Of a stretch of 9,588 nucleotides of DNA, positions 1 to 5,073 are shown piece by piece. How positions within the stretch are numbered: the stretch's first letter is position 1; each line of letters starts with the position of its first letter. Source of the DNA: an uncultured Gemmatimonadota bacterium (GTDB lineage Bacteria > Gemmatimonadota > Gemmatimonadetes > Longimicrobiales > Gaopeijiaceae); the NCBI GenBank assembly GCA_938030915.1, contig CALHIO010000125.1:1-9588 (forward strand), in the 5' to 3' direction. A program made the position numbers and the translations under genes. Below the pieces are notes generated by a model that was not told the origin of the DNA, made no database searches, and worked only from the letters and a program-made list of their open reading frames with translations.

Positions 1-490
1 CTCCGTCCATGAGCCAGCCCCGGGTAGCCCGGACGGCTCGATAGAAGTATTCGAGACGCAACGACGTTCTGCCTGTCGCCCAAAGGTCGAACTCTTCGTC
101 CGAGGTCAGCCAGAGTTCGTTCGGGACCACCTTGATCGCCCCACCGGCACGGTCTGCGGCGTCGACGATCTCCTCGCACACTCCCCAGTCCGTCGGGGAC
201 ATCAGGTCGATGGATGCGCCCGGATGCCGGCTCAGAAACTCGACGACACCCGACGCGAAGTCACTGGACTGAAGATAGACGACGTCGAACCCTCTCGAAC
301 GCAGGGACGCCGCAAAGTGGCGCATGGCCGAGAAAACCAGACCAAGCTTCTTCTTGTGGTGCGACCGTTCTCCCGCAATCGCACGTGATTCGATCATGAG
401 CACGGTGGTGCGTCCGGGCTCCGCCCTGGAGAGAGGACCCACCTGATCCGTAAGCTGGTCGCCCAGCACGAGCACGTGATCGGGCGTCAC
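1..490 (-). CDS. Cryptochrome/photolyase-related protein (DPRP family), partial, N-terminal 163 residues
   Basis: This is the N-terminal part of a deoxyribodipyrimidine photolyase-related protein (PF04244/COG3046 type), which runs off the left edge. I translated it from a GTG at 490-488. It opens with VLVLGDQLTDQVGP, the usual Rossmann-like start of the family, followed by an MIESRAIAGERSHHKKKLGLV-type stretch (interrupted here for length) and then SAMRHFAASLRSRGFDVVYL. The last visible residues, RLEYFYRAVRATRGWLMDG, match the conserved Arg-Met-Asp-Gly block of the family. Characterised relatives are FAD proteins that repair (6-4) photoproducts or act as light sensors, usually with a C-terminal iron-sulfur cluster; that part is outside the window. 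A GGAG lies eight bases before the GTG, inside the preceding gene. The start overlaps the stop of the DUF3253 gene as GTGA, so translation is probably coupled. Family call is firm; repair versus signalling role is open. Confidence 0.88.
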   Translation of the reverse strand, partial: MTPDHVLVLGDQLTDQVGPLSRAEPGRTTVLMIESRAIAGERSHHKKKLGLVFSAMRHFAASLRSRGFDVVYLQSSDFASGVVEFLSRHPGASIDLMSPTDWGVCEEIVDAADRAGGAIKVVPNELWLTSDEEFDLWATGRTSLRLEYFYRAVRATRGWLMDG

Positions 491-885
491 GAAGTGGGCT
501 CCGGGCGCCACTCGTCCCATCCCTTGCCGCGGCGGATCCGTACCGGGCCCCGCGCGGTCGAGGGATCGACGAGACGTCCCCGCTGCGTCCACTCCACGAG
601 GTCGCGGGCAGCCAACCGACGAGCGGCACTCCGAGTCGCCTCCATCAAGGGCCGCCACCCCTCGGGACGAGCCGATCGGGCAGCCTCGGATGGGCAAATA
701 CTCGACCCCGCCGCGGCTGCGCCGAGGAGACGAAGGATCTCAGCCTCGAGCGTGCGATCGATCCCCGACATGCGAAGCGTTCGGCACTTCGCACTGCAGT
801 ACCGCACCTCGAGGCCCCGCGTCCTCCACCGACGACGCTCCTCCATCCGTCGTCCGCACCGGGCGCATACGCGTTCTTCGTTCAC
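487..885 (-). CDS. DUF2256 and DUF3253 domain protein
   Basis: Residues 7-35 form a small zinc-finger-like DUF2256 module: CxxC at 7 and 10, a basic Trp-containing stretch, then YCSAKCR with Cys30 and Cys34. Residues about 42-118 resemble DUF3253, a small winged-helix-like domain (AEILRLLGAAAAG, then AARRLAARDLVEWTQRG and RGPVRIRRG). Neither domain has an established function. DUF2256 proteins are commonly encoded beside photolyase or cryptochrome genes, and here the next gene is a photolyase-related protein overlapped by four bases. The two-domain arrangement occurs elsewhere as far as I recall, so it is probably not a local fusion. The assigned start is GTG; no clear ribosome site precedes it, and the 19-base gap to the upstream gene suggests the same transcript. 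A nucleic-acid-binding role is an inference from the Cys and Arg content. Confidence 0.85.
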   Translation of the reverse strand: MNEERVCARCGRRMEERRRWRTRGLEVRYCSAKCRTLRMSGIDRTLEAEILRLLGAAAAGSSICPSEAARSARPEGWRPLMEATRSAARRLAARDLVEWTQRGRLVDPSTARGPVRIRRGKGWDEWRPEPTS

Positions 886-904
886 GTCGTGACCGGTCCA
901 GCAC

Positions 905-1330
905 TCACGCCGTCGCGATCATCGCCACCGCGATCGGCACCCGGCCCAACCACGCCGCCGTCCGAATCCAGTTCGACCGGACGAGCCAGCGGTGAACTTC
1001 GTCGTCGAACCCCTGGACGAGGCGCCCATGCGCCGGAGCCTGAAAGACCGCGGTCGACGTCCAGATGAACGCGAGCAGGATGAGGCCGGACAGCGCCATG
1101 CCCTGAGCCTGGTCGCCCGCGGCCGCGGCGAAAATCCAGACGGCGGATGAGAGTTCCGCGAGCATGGGCGGAATCACCACCCAGCCAGTCCGGACGGTGT
1201 GCGCCTGTTCGTACCCGACCCACGCGCGATCTCCGACCTTCGCCATCAGGGGGTAGTGCACGACCTGAACGAAGACGATCAGACCCGCCATGAAGACGGT
1301 CGCGATGAGGTGAATGTACAGCGCTGCCAT
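905..1330 (-). CDS. Uncharacterised four-helix membrane protein
   Basis: A 141-residue integral membrane protein with four predicted helices at about residues 3-24, 49-71, 78-96 and 120-140. I cannot name it. Polar and aromatic residues that look conserved lie at the helix ends: HYPL (25-28), YEQAHTVR (40-47), PPMLAEL (54-60), QAPAHGRL (97-104) and NWIRTAAWLGR (120-130). The last block and the His-Gly-Arg-Leu block resemble the C-terminal part of DUF1772/anthrone-oxygenase-like membrane proteins, but this is weak. The ATG at 1330 is preferred over an in-frame TTG one codon upstream, which would sit two bases after the previous stop. The gene starts five bases after the DoxX-like gene ends, so both are almost certainly on one transcript. 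Several His residues (25, 44, 101, 113) could bind a cofactor, but nothing proves it. Confidence 0.72.
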   Translation of the reverse strand: MAALYIHLIATVFMAGLIVFVQVVHYPLMAKVGDRAWVGYEQAHTVRTGWVVIPPMLAELSSAVWIFAAAAGDQAQGMALSGLILLAFIWTSTAVFQAPAHGRLVQGFDDEVHRWLVRSNWIRTAAWLGRVPIAVAMIATA

Positions 1331-1334
1331 CAAC

Positions 1335-1703
1335 TCAGATCCGCACGAGAACCACGGTAGCGGACATCGCGAGCATGAGCAGAGCCGGAACTGATTTCAC
1401 GAGCGGATCCCGAACCTTGATATGGGCGGCAACCGCACCCGTCATCAGGAGTACCATCCCCGCCGCGGCCGCGACGGCGACCTGGGAGTACACGACGCCC
1501 ACCACGAGCAGGCCGGCGAGCAGAAGCTTGGTCGCGCCGATCATCCTGCGGAACGAATCCGAAAAACCGTAGCGGGAGAATTCCTCAGCGATGTTCTCCG
1601 CGCCGTCGGGCCGATACCCCGTCGCCCGATCTCGCCGGATGACCCAGACGTTCACGACTCCCAGAGCGATGATGAGCTGCAACGCGACGGCGAAGCTAGA
1701 CAC
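1335..1703 (-). CDS. DoxX-like (DoxX_2) membrane protein
   Basis: A 122-residue protein with four hydrophobic segments at about 4-21, 55-72, 74-96 and 103-121. The segment LQLIIALGVVNVWVIRRDRATGYR followed by a short soluble loop (AENIAEEFSRYG) and FRRMIGATKLLLAGLL is typical of small DoxX_2-type proteins, in which a Gly-Lys pair opens the second helix. DoxX-family proteins are linked to oxidative and sulfur-stress complexes in some bacteria, but this subfamily has no fixed function. The GTG start is well supported by AAGGAGG five bases upstream. This is the first gene of the leftward operon and lies directly behind the divergent promoter region, so it probably sets the expression of the three genes that follow. 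Confidence 0.8.
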   Translation of the reverse strand: MSSFAVALQLIIALGVVNVWVIRRDRATGYRPDGAENIAEEFSRYGFSDSFRRMIGATKLLLAGLLVVGVVYSQVAVAAAAGMVLLMTGAVAAHIKVRDPLVKSVPALLMLAMSATVVLVRI

Positions 1704-1708
1704 GGAAT

Positions 1709-1715
1709 CCTCCTT
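1709..1715 (-). promoter_or_regulatory. Strong Shine-Dalgarno site of the DoxX-like gene
   Basis: On the minus strand AAGGAGG stands five bases before the GTG at 1703-1701. It is the best ribosome site in the window and decides the start of the DoxX-like gene. Confidence 0.8.
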
Positions 1716-1728
1716 ATGATCGTGGCGA

Positions 1729-1744
1729 GTTCAATTTATTGAAC
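1729..1744. promoter_or_regulatory. Perfect AT-rich palindrome, candidate operator
   Basis: GTTCAAT-TT-ATTGAAC is a perfect 7-bp inverted repeat around a two-base centre. It lies between the divergent operons, 25 bases from the leftward start codon and 76 from the rightward one. Its size and TTCAA/TTGAA half-sites resemble operators of dimeric winged-helix repressors such as MarR or related families. No regulator gene is visible in the window. The right half also contains TTGAAC, which could serve as a -35 element for the rightward operon. Confidence 0.5.
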
Positions 1745-1754
1745 GTTACTTAAA

Positions 1755-1764
1755 CAGCTAGCTG
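1755..1764. repeat. Second short palindrome in the divergent promoter region
   Basis: CAGCTAGCTG is self-complementary over 10 bases and begins 10 bases after the AT-rich palindrome ends. It could be a second protein-binding site, but a 10-base palindrome is short enough to occur by chance. Confidence 0.3.
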
Positions 1765-1790
1765 GACAATCCGCAATCCCTGGTTAAGAT
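1763..1790 (+). promoter_or_regulatory. Candidate sigma70-type promoter of the amine oxidase-SDR operon
   Basis: TGGACA (1763-1768, five of six to TTGACA) is followed after 16 bases by TAAGAT (1785-1790, four of six to TATAAT). Transcription would begin near 1797, giving a leader of about 24 bases with GGAGA at 1809-1813, seven bases before the ATG. An alternative pair, TTGAAC (1739-1744) with GACAAT (1765-1770), has a 20-base spacer as in MerR-controlled promoters and would enclose the CAGCTAGCTG palindrome. The sequence alone does not choose between them. Confidence 0.4.
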
Positions 1791-1820
1791 TCGCGTCACA
1801 ACATGAACGGAGAATGAACA

Positions 1821-3089
1821 ATGAGTGAGTACGGGGATGAGAGTCGTCGTCGGGTCGTCGTCATCGGCGCGGGCTTGGCCGGACTCGCATGCGCTCGCCG
1901 CCTCCTCGACCAGGGCGTCGACGTCTCGGTGATCGAGGCGGCAGACGCCGTCGGCGGACGGATTCGAACGGATGACATCGACGGTTACCGCCTGGACCGA
2001 GGCTTCCAGGTGATGCTGACCGCGTACGAGGAACTCCGCGCTCATGTGGATCTCGATCAGCTCGACCTGCGAGCGTTCGCTCCGGGCAGCATGGTCTGGT
2101 CCGGGCGAGGGTTGGAACAGCTGTCCGATCCGTTCAGGGCTCCGTCCGCGCTCCTCGCGTCCGCCCGCGCCCGGGTGGGAACGCTCGAGGACAAACTCCG
2201 AGTCGCCAAACTCCGCCGCCGCCTCCTCAGCCGCTCCCCCGAAACCGCGTTCGAGGGCGTCGAGCGTTCGACGCTCGAGGAGTTGCGGGCCGAGGGCTTC
2301 TCCGAAGCGTTCATCGAGCAGTTCTTCCGACCGTTTTTGGGAGGGGTGTTTCTGGAGCGGTCGCTCCAGACGAGTTCGAGCCTCTTCCGGTACTATTTTC
2401 GGTGCTTTGCCGCGGGGGACGCTGCCGTCCCGGCGAAGGGCATGCAGCGACTGCCCGAGTTGCTGGCCGCACCCCTCGAGGGTCGCATTCGGCTGAACAC
2501 CTCCGTGCGTGCCACGGCCCCCGGCAGGGTGATCCTGGATGACGGATCGATCATCGAGGCCGACGAGATCGTGCTCGCGACCGACGCTGCCTCTGCCGCG
2601 ACCCTGGGTCATGTGGAAGAGCCTGCGTTCAAGGGCACGGTCACATCGTACTTCAGCGCACCCACGGCACCCGTCGAACAGGCTCTTCTGATCCTCGATG
2701 GTGAAGGGTCCGGACCGGCCAACCACATGGCGGTGATGAGCTTGGTCTCCCCCCACTACGCGCCAAAAGGCCGCCACCTCATCGCTGTCTCTGGCGTGGA
2801 TGAGGCCGCCCTGGATACCGAGGTCTTTATCGGGGACGCACGGGTGCAGATGGGCCGCTGGTTCGGATCGCAAGTGGATCAGTGGGACCACATACGGACC
2901 TACTCCATCCCGAATGCCTTGCCCCGTCACGATGCAGGCTTCGCGGAAGATCTCCCTGCCCGAACGACGCCGGACGGTGTCTGGGTGACGGGCGACTACA
3001 CGGATTTCGGGTCGATTCAGGGGGCGCTGCGCGCGGGACGCACGACAGCGGACCGTGTGATCGAGGGCGCCGCGGTGGTGACACGATGA
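1821..3089 (+). CDS. FAD-dependent amine-oxidase-like oxidoreductase
   Basis: A 422-residue flavoprotein of the NAD(P)/FAD-dependent protoporphyrinogen-oxidase/amine-oxidase superfamily. The N-terminal dinucleotide-binding fold is clear: VVVIGAGLAGLACA (residues 12-25, Gly16, Gly18, Gly21), the acidic end of the second strand in VIEAADAVGGRIRT (37-50), and RLDRGFQV just after. A central FRPFLGGVFLERSLQTSS segment and the C-terminal GDYTDFGSIQGALRAGR block (391-407), which closes over the FAD, complete the family pattern. No signal peptide is seen, so the protein is cytoplasmic. The substrate is unknown; relatives are often called carotenoid- or protoporphyrinogen-oxidase-like without proof. 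The ATG has GGAGA seven bases upstream. The stop overlaps the SDR start as ATGA. It diverges from the photolyase operon, an association I recall from other bacteria and read as a light or oxidative stress context. Confidence 0.88.
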   Translation: MSEYGDESRRRVVVIGAGLAGLACARRLLDQGVDVSVIEAADAVGGRIRTDDIDGYRLDRGFQVMLTAYEELRAHVDLDQLDLRAFAPGSMVWSGRGLEQLSDPFRAPSALLASARARVGTLEDKLRVAKLRRRLLSRSPETAFEGVERSTLEELRAEGFSEAFIEQFFRPFLGGVFLERSLQTSSSLFRYYFRCFAAGDAAVPAKGMQRLPELLAAPLEGRIRLNTSVRATAPGRVILDDGSIIEADEIVLATDAASAATLGHVEEPAFKGTVTSYFSAPTAPVEQALLILDGEGSGPANHMAVMSLVSPHYAPKGRHLIAVSGVDEAALDTEVFIGDARVQMGRWFGSQVDQWDHIRTYSIPNALPRHDAGFAEDLPARTTPDGVWVTGDYTDFGSIQGALRAGRTTADRVIEGAAVVTR

Positions 3090-3826
3090 AGGTCAATCAG
3101 ACATCCGTGATCTTCGGCGCGTACGGAGGGGTCGGCTCTGCACTCGCCCGTCGCCTCGCCGAAGATGGGCACCATGTTGTTCTATCCGGGCGCGACCCGG
3201 ACCGTCTCTCTCAGCTGGCAGACGACCTCCGCGCCGACGCCATGGTGGCCGACGTGCTGGACCCCGATTCGGTCGCTGGCGTCATCTCAGCGGTCGAGGA
3301 GCGTCATGGCCGGATCGACGGAATCGCGAACTGCGTCGGAAGCGTGTTGCTTAAGCCGGCTCATCTCACGAAGCATGAGGAGTGGGCGCACACGCTGGCG
3401 ACCAACCTGACCAGTTCCTTCTCGATACTCCGGGCTGCGGCGCGACCCATGATGAAGGCCGGTGGGGGTAGCCTGGTCTTCGTGTCTACCGCCGCCGCCT
3501 CGATCGGCCTCCCGAATCACGAGGCGATCGCCGCCGCGAAAGGCGGCATCGAGGCGATGGTGCGTTCCGCCGCGGCGACGTACGGAAAGTCCGGGGTCCG
3601 CGTAAACGCGGTGTCTCCCGGCCTTGTGGAGACACCCCTCACCGAGCGGATCACAAACTCCGAAGCCGCACGCTCGGCGTCCGAGGCGATGCATGCCCTG
3701 CGTCGGATCGGTCAACCCGAGGACGTCGCCGGAGCGATCGCATGGCTCCTGTCCCCGGAGGCATCGTGGATCACGGGCCAGACATTCGGCGTCGATGGAG
3801 GGCTGGGCTCGGTCCGTTCCGCCTGA
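3086..3826 (+). CDS. SDR-family protein lacking the catalytic tyrosine
   Basis: A 246-residue short-chain dehydrogenase/reductase. The cofactor motif is GAYGGVG (11-17), Arg36 in SGRDPDR suggests NADP(H), Asn82 in ANCVGS replaces the usual NNAG, Asn107 is present in NLTSSF, and the C-terminal half carries RVNAVSPGLVETPL, RIGQPEDVAGAIAWLLS and ITGQTFGVDGG. The expected YxxxK reads IAAAK (Ile148, Lys152), so the catalytic Tyr is missing; the Ser position is Ser134/Thr135. The reading frame around it is intact, and I recall other SDRs with NHEAIAAAK, so this looks like a divergent subfamily rather than damage. It may use another acid, or bind ligand without catalysis. The ATG at 3086 overlaps the flavoprotein stop (ATGA); an open frame reaches further upstream but lies inside that gene. 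Cytoplasmic; the two products probably act in one pathway. Confidence 0.88.
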   Translation: MKVNQTSVIFGAYGGVGSALARRLAEDGHHVVLSGRDPDRLSQLADDLRADAMVADVLDPDSVAGVISAVEERHGRIDGIANCVGSVLLKPAHLTKHEEWAHTLATNLTSSFSILRAAARPMMKAGGGSLVFVSTAAASIGLPNHEAIAAAKGGIEAMVRSAAATYGKSGVRVNAVSPGLVETPLTERITNSEAARSASEAMHALRRIGQPEDVAGAIAWLLSPEASWITGQTFGVDGGLGSVRSA

Positions 3827-3833
3827 CGAACCA

Positions 3834-3880
3834 AGCACGAGGGCCGCGGCCGGATCTTGTCCCGCCGCGGCCTGCGTGCT
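3834..3880. terminator. Hairpin terminator between convergent genes
   Basis: AGCACG-AG-GGCCGCGG (3834-3849) pairs with CCGCGGCC-TG-CGTGCT (3865-3880): an 8-bp GC-rich inner stem, a 2x2 internal mismatch and a 6-bp outer stem around a 15-base loop. It lies between the SDR stop at 3826 and the stop of the NTF2-like gene at 3906, which face each other. There is no long T-run on either side, so it may end transcripts less sharply or protect 3' ends in both directions. Confidence 0.6.
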
Positions 3881-3905
3881 CTTCGCTCCAGGCGTCCGAC
3901 GCCAG

Positions 3906-4271
3906 TCAGCCCCGGTAGAACCGCTCCTCGACGATGAAGCCGTCGACCCATGTGCGGACGGCGACCTGATCGTACTTCACATCGCCCCACTCGGCGTGCG
4001 AGTAATCCCAGTGCCAGACGGAGAAGGACGTGTCGCCGCGGACTGCGGTCTCCCTGAGTTCACCGGCGCGGAACTCGGTGATCTTGCTGAAGAAGTCCTC
4101 CTCACGCTCCCGATTGAGCTCTTTGCCGACCCACGGCTCGAAGCCCTGATCAATCATGATGCAGCCTTCGGCATAGAACCTTTCGAAGGCATCGAGTGCC
4201 TTCCCATCGATGATCATCTGGTTCAGCTCGGCGTCGAGTTCAGCTGTTGTCTTCGTTGCAGTCGTGTACAC
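3906..4271 (-). CDS. NTF2/SnoaL-like protein
   Basis: A small soluble protein of about 121 residues with the cone-shaped alpha+beta pattern of the nuclear-transport-factor-2/SnoaL superfamily: an N-terminal helix (DGKALDAFERFYAEGCIMID), the linker PWVGKELNREREEDFF, and C-terminal strands VWHWDYSHAEWG and QVAVRTWVDGFIVEERFY. Proteins of this exact type are widespread, about 115-130 residues long and have no assigned reaction; they often bind small hydrophobic ligands. I chose the GTG at 4271 because AGGAG lies five bases before it. An in-frame TTG at 4298 would add nine residues but has no ribosome site. The gene has its own promoter upstream and faces the SDR gene across a hairpin, so it is probably transcribed alone. 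Confidence 0.78.
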   Translation of the reverse strand: MYTTATKTTAELDAELNQMIIDGKALDAFERFYAEGCIMIDQGFEPWVGKELNREREEDFFSKITEFRAGELRETAVRGDTSFSVWHWDYSHAEWGDVKYDQVAVRTWVDGFIVEERFYRG

Positions 4272-4326
4272 GAGGTCTCCTATCTCGAGAGCCGCCAAAG
4301 CGACTCGTTCGGTTTCCGTGAGCCGG

Positions 4327-4355
4327 ATTTTATCTTATGTGTCAATATTTGTCTA
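4327..4355 (-). promoter_or_regulatory. Sigma70-type promoter of the NTF2-like gene
   Basis: On the minus strand TAGACA (4355-4350) and TAAAAT (4332-4327) each match five of six consensus bases and are 17 bases apart. Transcription would begin near 4320, about 49 bases before the GTG start. The promoter lies in the most AT-rich pocket of the window (about 4327-4390), which is otherwise non-coding. Confidence 0.6.
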
Positions 4356-4403
4356 GTCATCTTTCTGGCAAAGTGATGCGGCTCTTAGATGAAGGATGTG
4401 CTC

Positions 4404-4964
4404 CTACCAGTCCGGGCTCTCGGACTCGTCCAGGGAAAGCATGGCGGCACGAAGCTTTGCCTCTTCGTCCGCCGAGAGCTGCTCGACGGGCGCCAGCGCC
4501 TCGTGCGTCGCACGGCCCCGAGCCAACATCCCGACCAGCATGCCTGCCGAGAGGATCGCGGCCGCCGGAAGGAAATAGCCGAGGAGATTGAATCCTTCGG
4601 CCGGCGGAAGCATCAGGACCTCGGTCCCGTACTCGCCCACGAACCCGGCCTGGATCACGTCGACCGATTGACCGGCCTCGAGCGACTGGCGAATTCGAGC
4701 TGACCAGACCGGTGACGTCCCACATTGCATCTGGAACTGACACGAGTGGACGTCGAGACCGCAGCCGCAGTTACACTTCAGCGCACTCTCGAGGATCATC
4801 AGTTTGTCGCCGAGTTCACCCTCGTGGTAGTGCCCCCCCACGGTCGCGTTCGGGTCGTACCCGGCGTGAGACGGCCCGGACGACTGGGCCACCGCCGGCA
4901 ACGCCGTCACCGCGGTGGCGAACGCTGCTGCGCACAGCGTGGTAATGGCGAGACGTCCTCGCAT
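4404..4964 (-). CDS. CcmH/CycL/NrfF-family cytochrome c biogenesis protein with variant cysteine cluster
   Basis: A 186-residue exported protein. Residues 1-26 form a signal peptide ending AVA|Q. The central domain matches CcmH: a short helix before the cysteines (GDKLMILESALKC), then ARIRQSLEAGQSVDVIQAGFVGEYGTEVLMLPP. A transmembrane helix follows at about 127-148 and a short tail ends at Trp186. Classical CcmH carries LRCxxCQ and handles the thiols of apocytochrome c for haem attachment. Here the site reads Cys64-x-Cys66-x-Cys68, with Cys75 and Cys81 following, and Asp71 and His73 between them. This suggests the same periplasmic redox role with different chemistry, or metal binding. The ATG has GGGAG nine bases upstream. 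No other ccm gene is in the window. It follows ggt by 109 bases on the same strand; cotranscription is possible. Family likely, exact function unsure. Confidence 0.78.
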   Translation of the reverse strand: MRGRLAITTLCAAAFATAVTALPAVAQSSGPSHAGYDPNATVGGHYHEGELGDKLMILESALKCNCGCGLDVHSCQFQMQCGTSPVWSARIRQSLEAGQSVDVIQAGFVGEYGTEVLMLPPAEGFNLLGYFLPAAAILSAGMLVGMLARGRATHEALAPVEQLSADEEAKLRAAMLSLDESESPDW

Positions 4965-5073
4965 TGCGATCTGCTCCCTCTACTGCCTCTGAAGGCAGGC
5001 TCGAATCTTCCTGCGTTCTTCCTTACACGTCAGTGACGACGCCGTTCATCCTATCGAGTTCGGGAAGTCCTGC

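Noticed and set aside
1758..2930. Long open frame of 390 codons on the minus strand opposite the flavoprotein gene
   Set aside because: It mirrors a well-supported FAD protein, has no recognisable domain, and long antisense frames are expected in GC-rich coding DNA.
3624..4376. Open frame of 250 codons on the plus strand spanning the SDR end and the NTF2-like gene
   Set aside because: It passes through the hairpin at 3834-3880 and is antisense to a gene with its own promoter and ribosome site.
4983..4998. Small hairpin CTGCCT-CTGA-AGGCAG upstream of the CcmH-like gene
   Set aside because: Only six base pairs and no T-run; too weak to call a terminator between ggt and the CcmH-like gene.
5028..5038. 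CGTCA-G-TGACG palindrome in the ggt to CcmH-like spacer
   Set aside because: Five-base arms in a GC-rich spacer are easily found by chance and no promoter element is placed around it.
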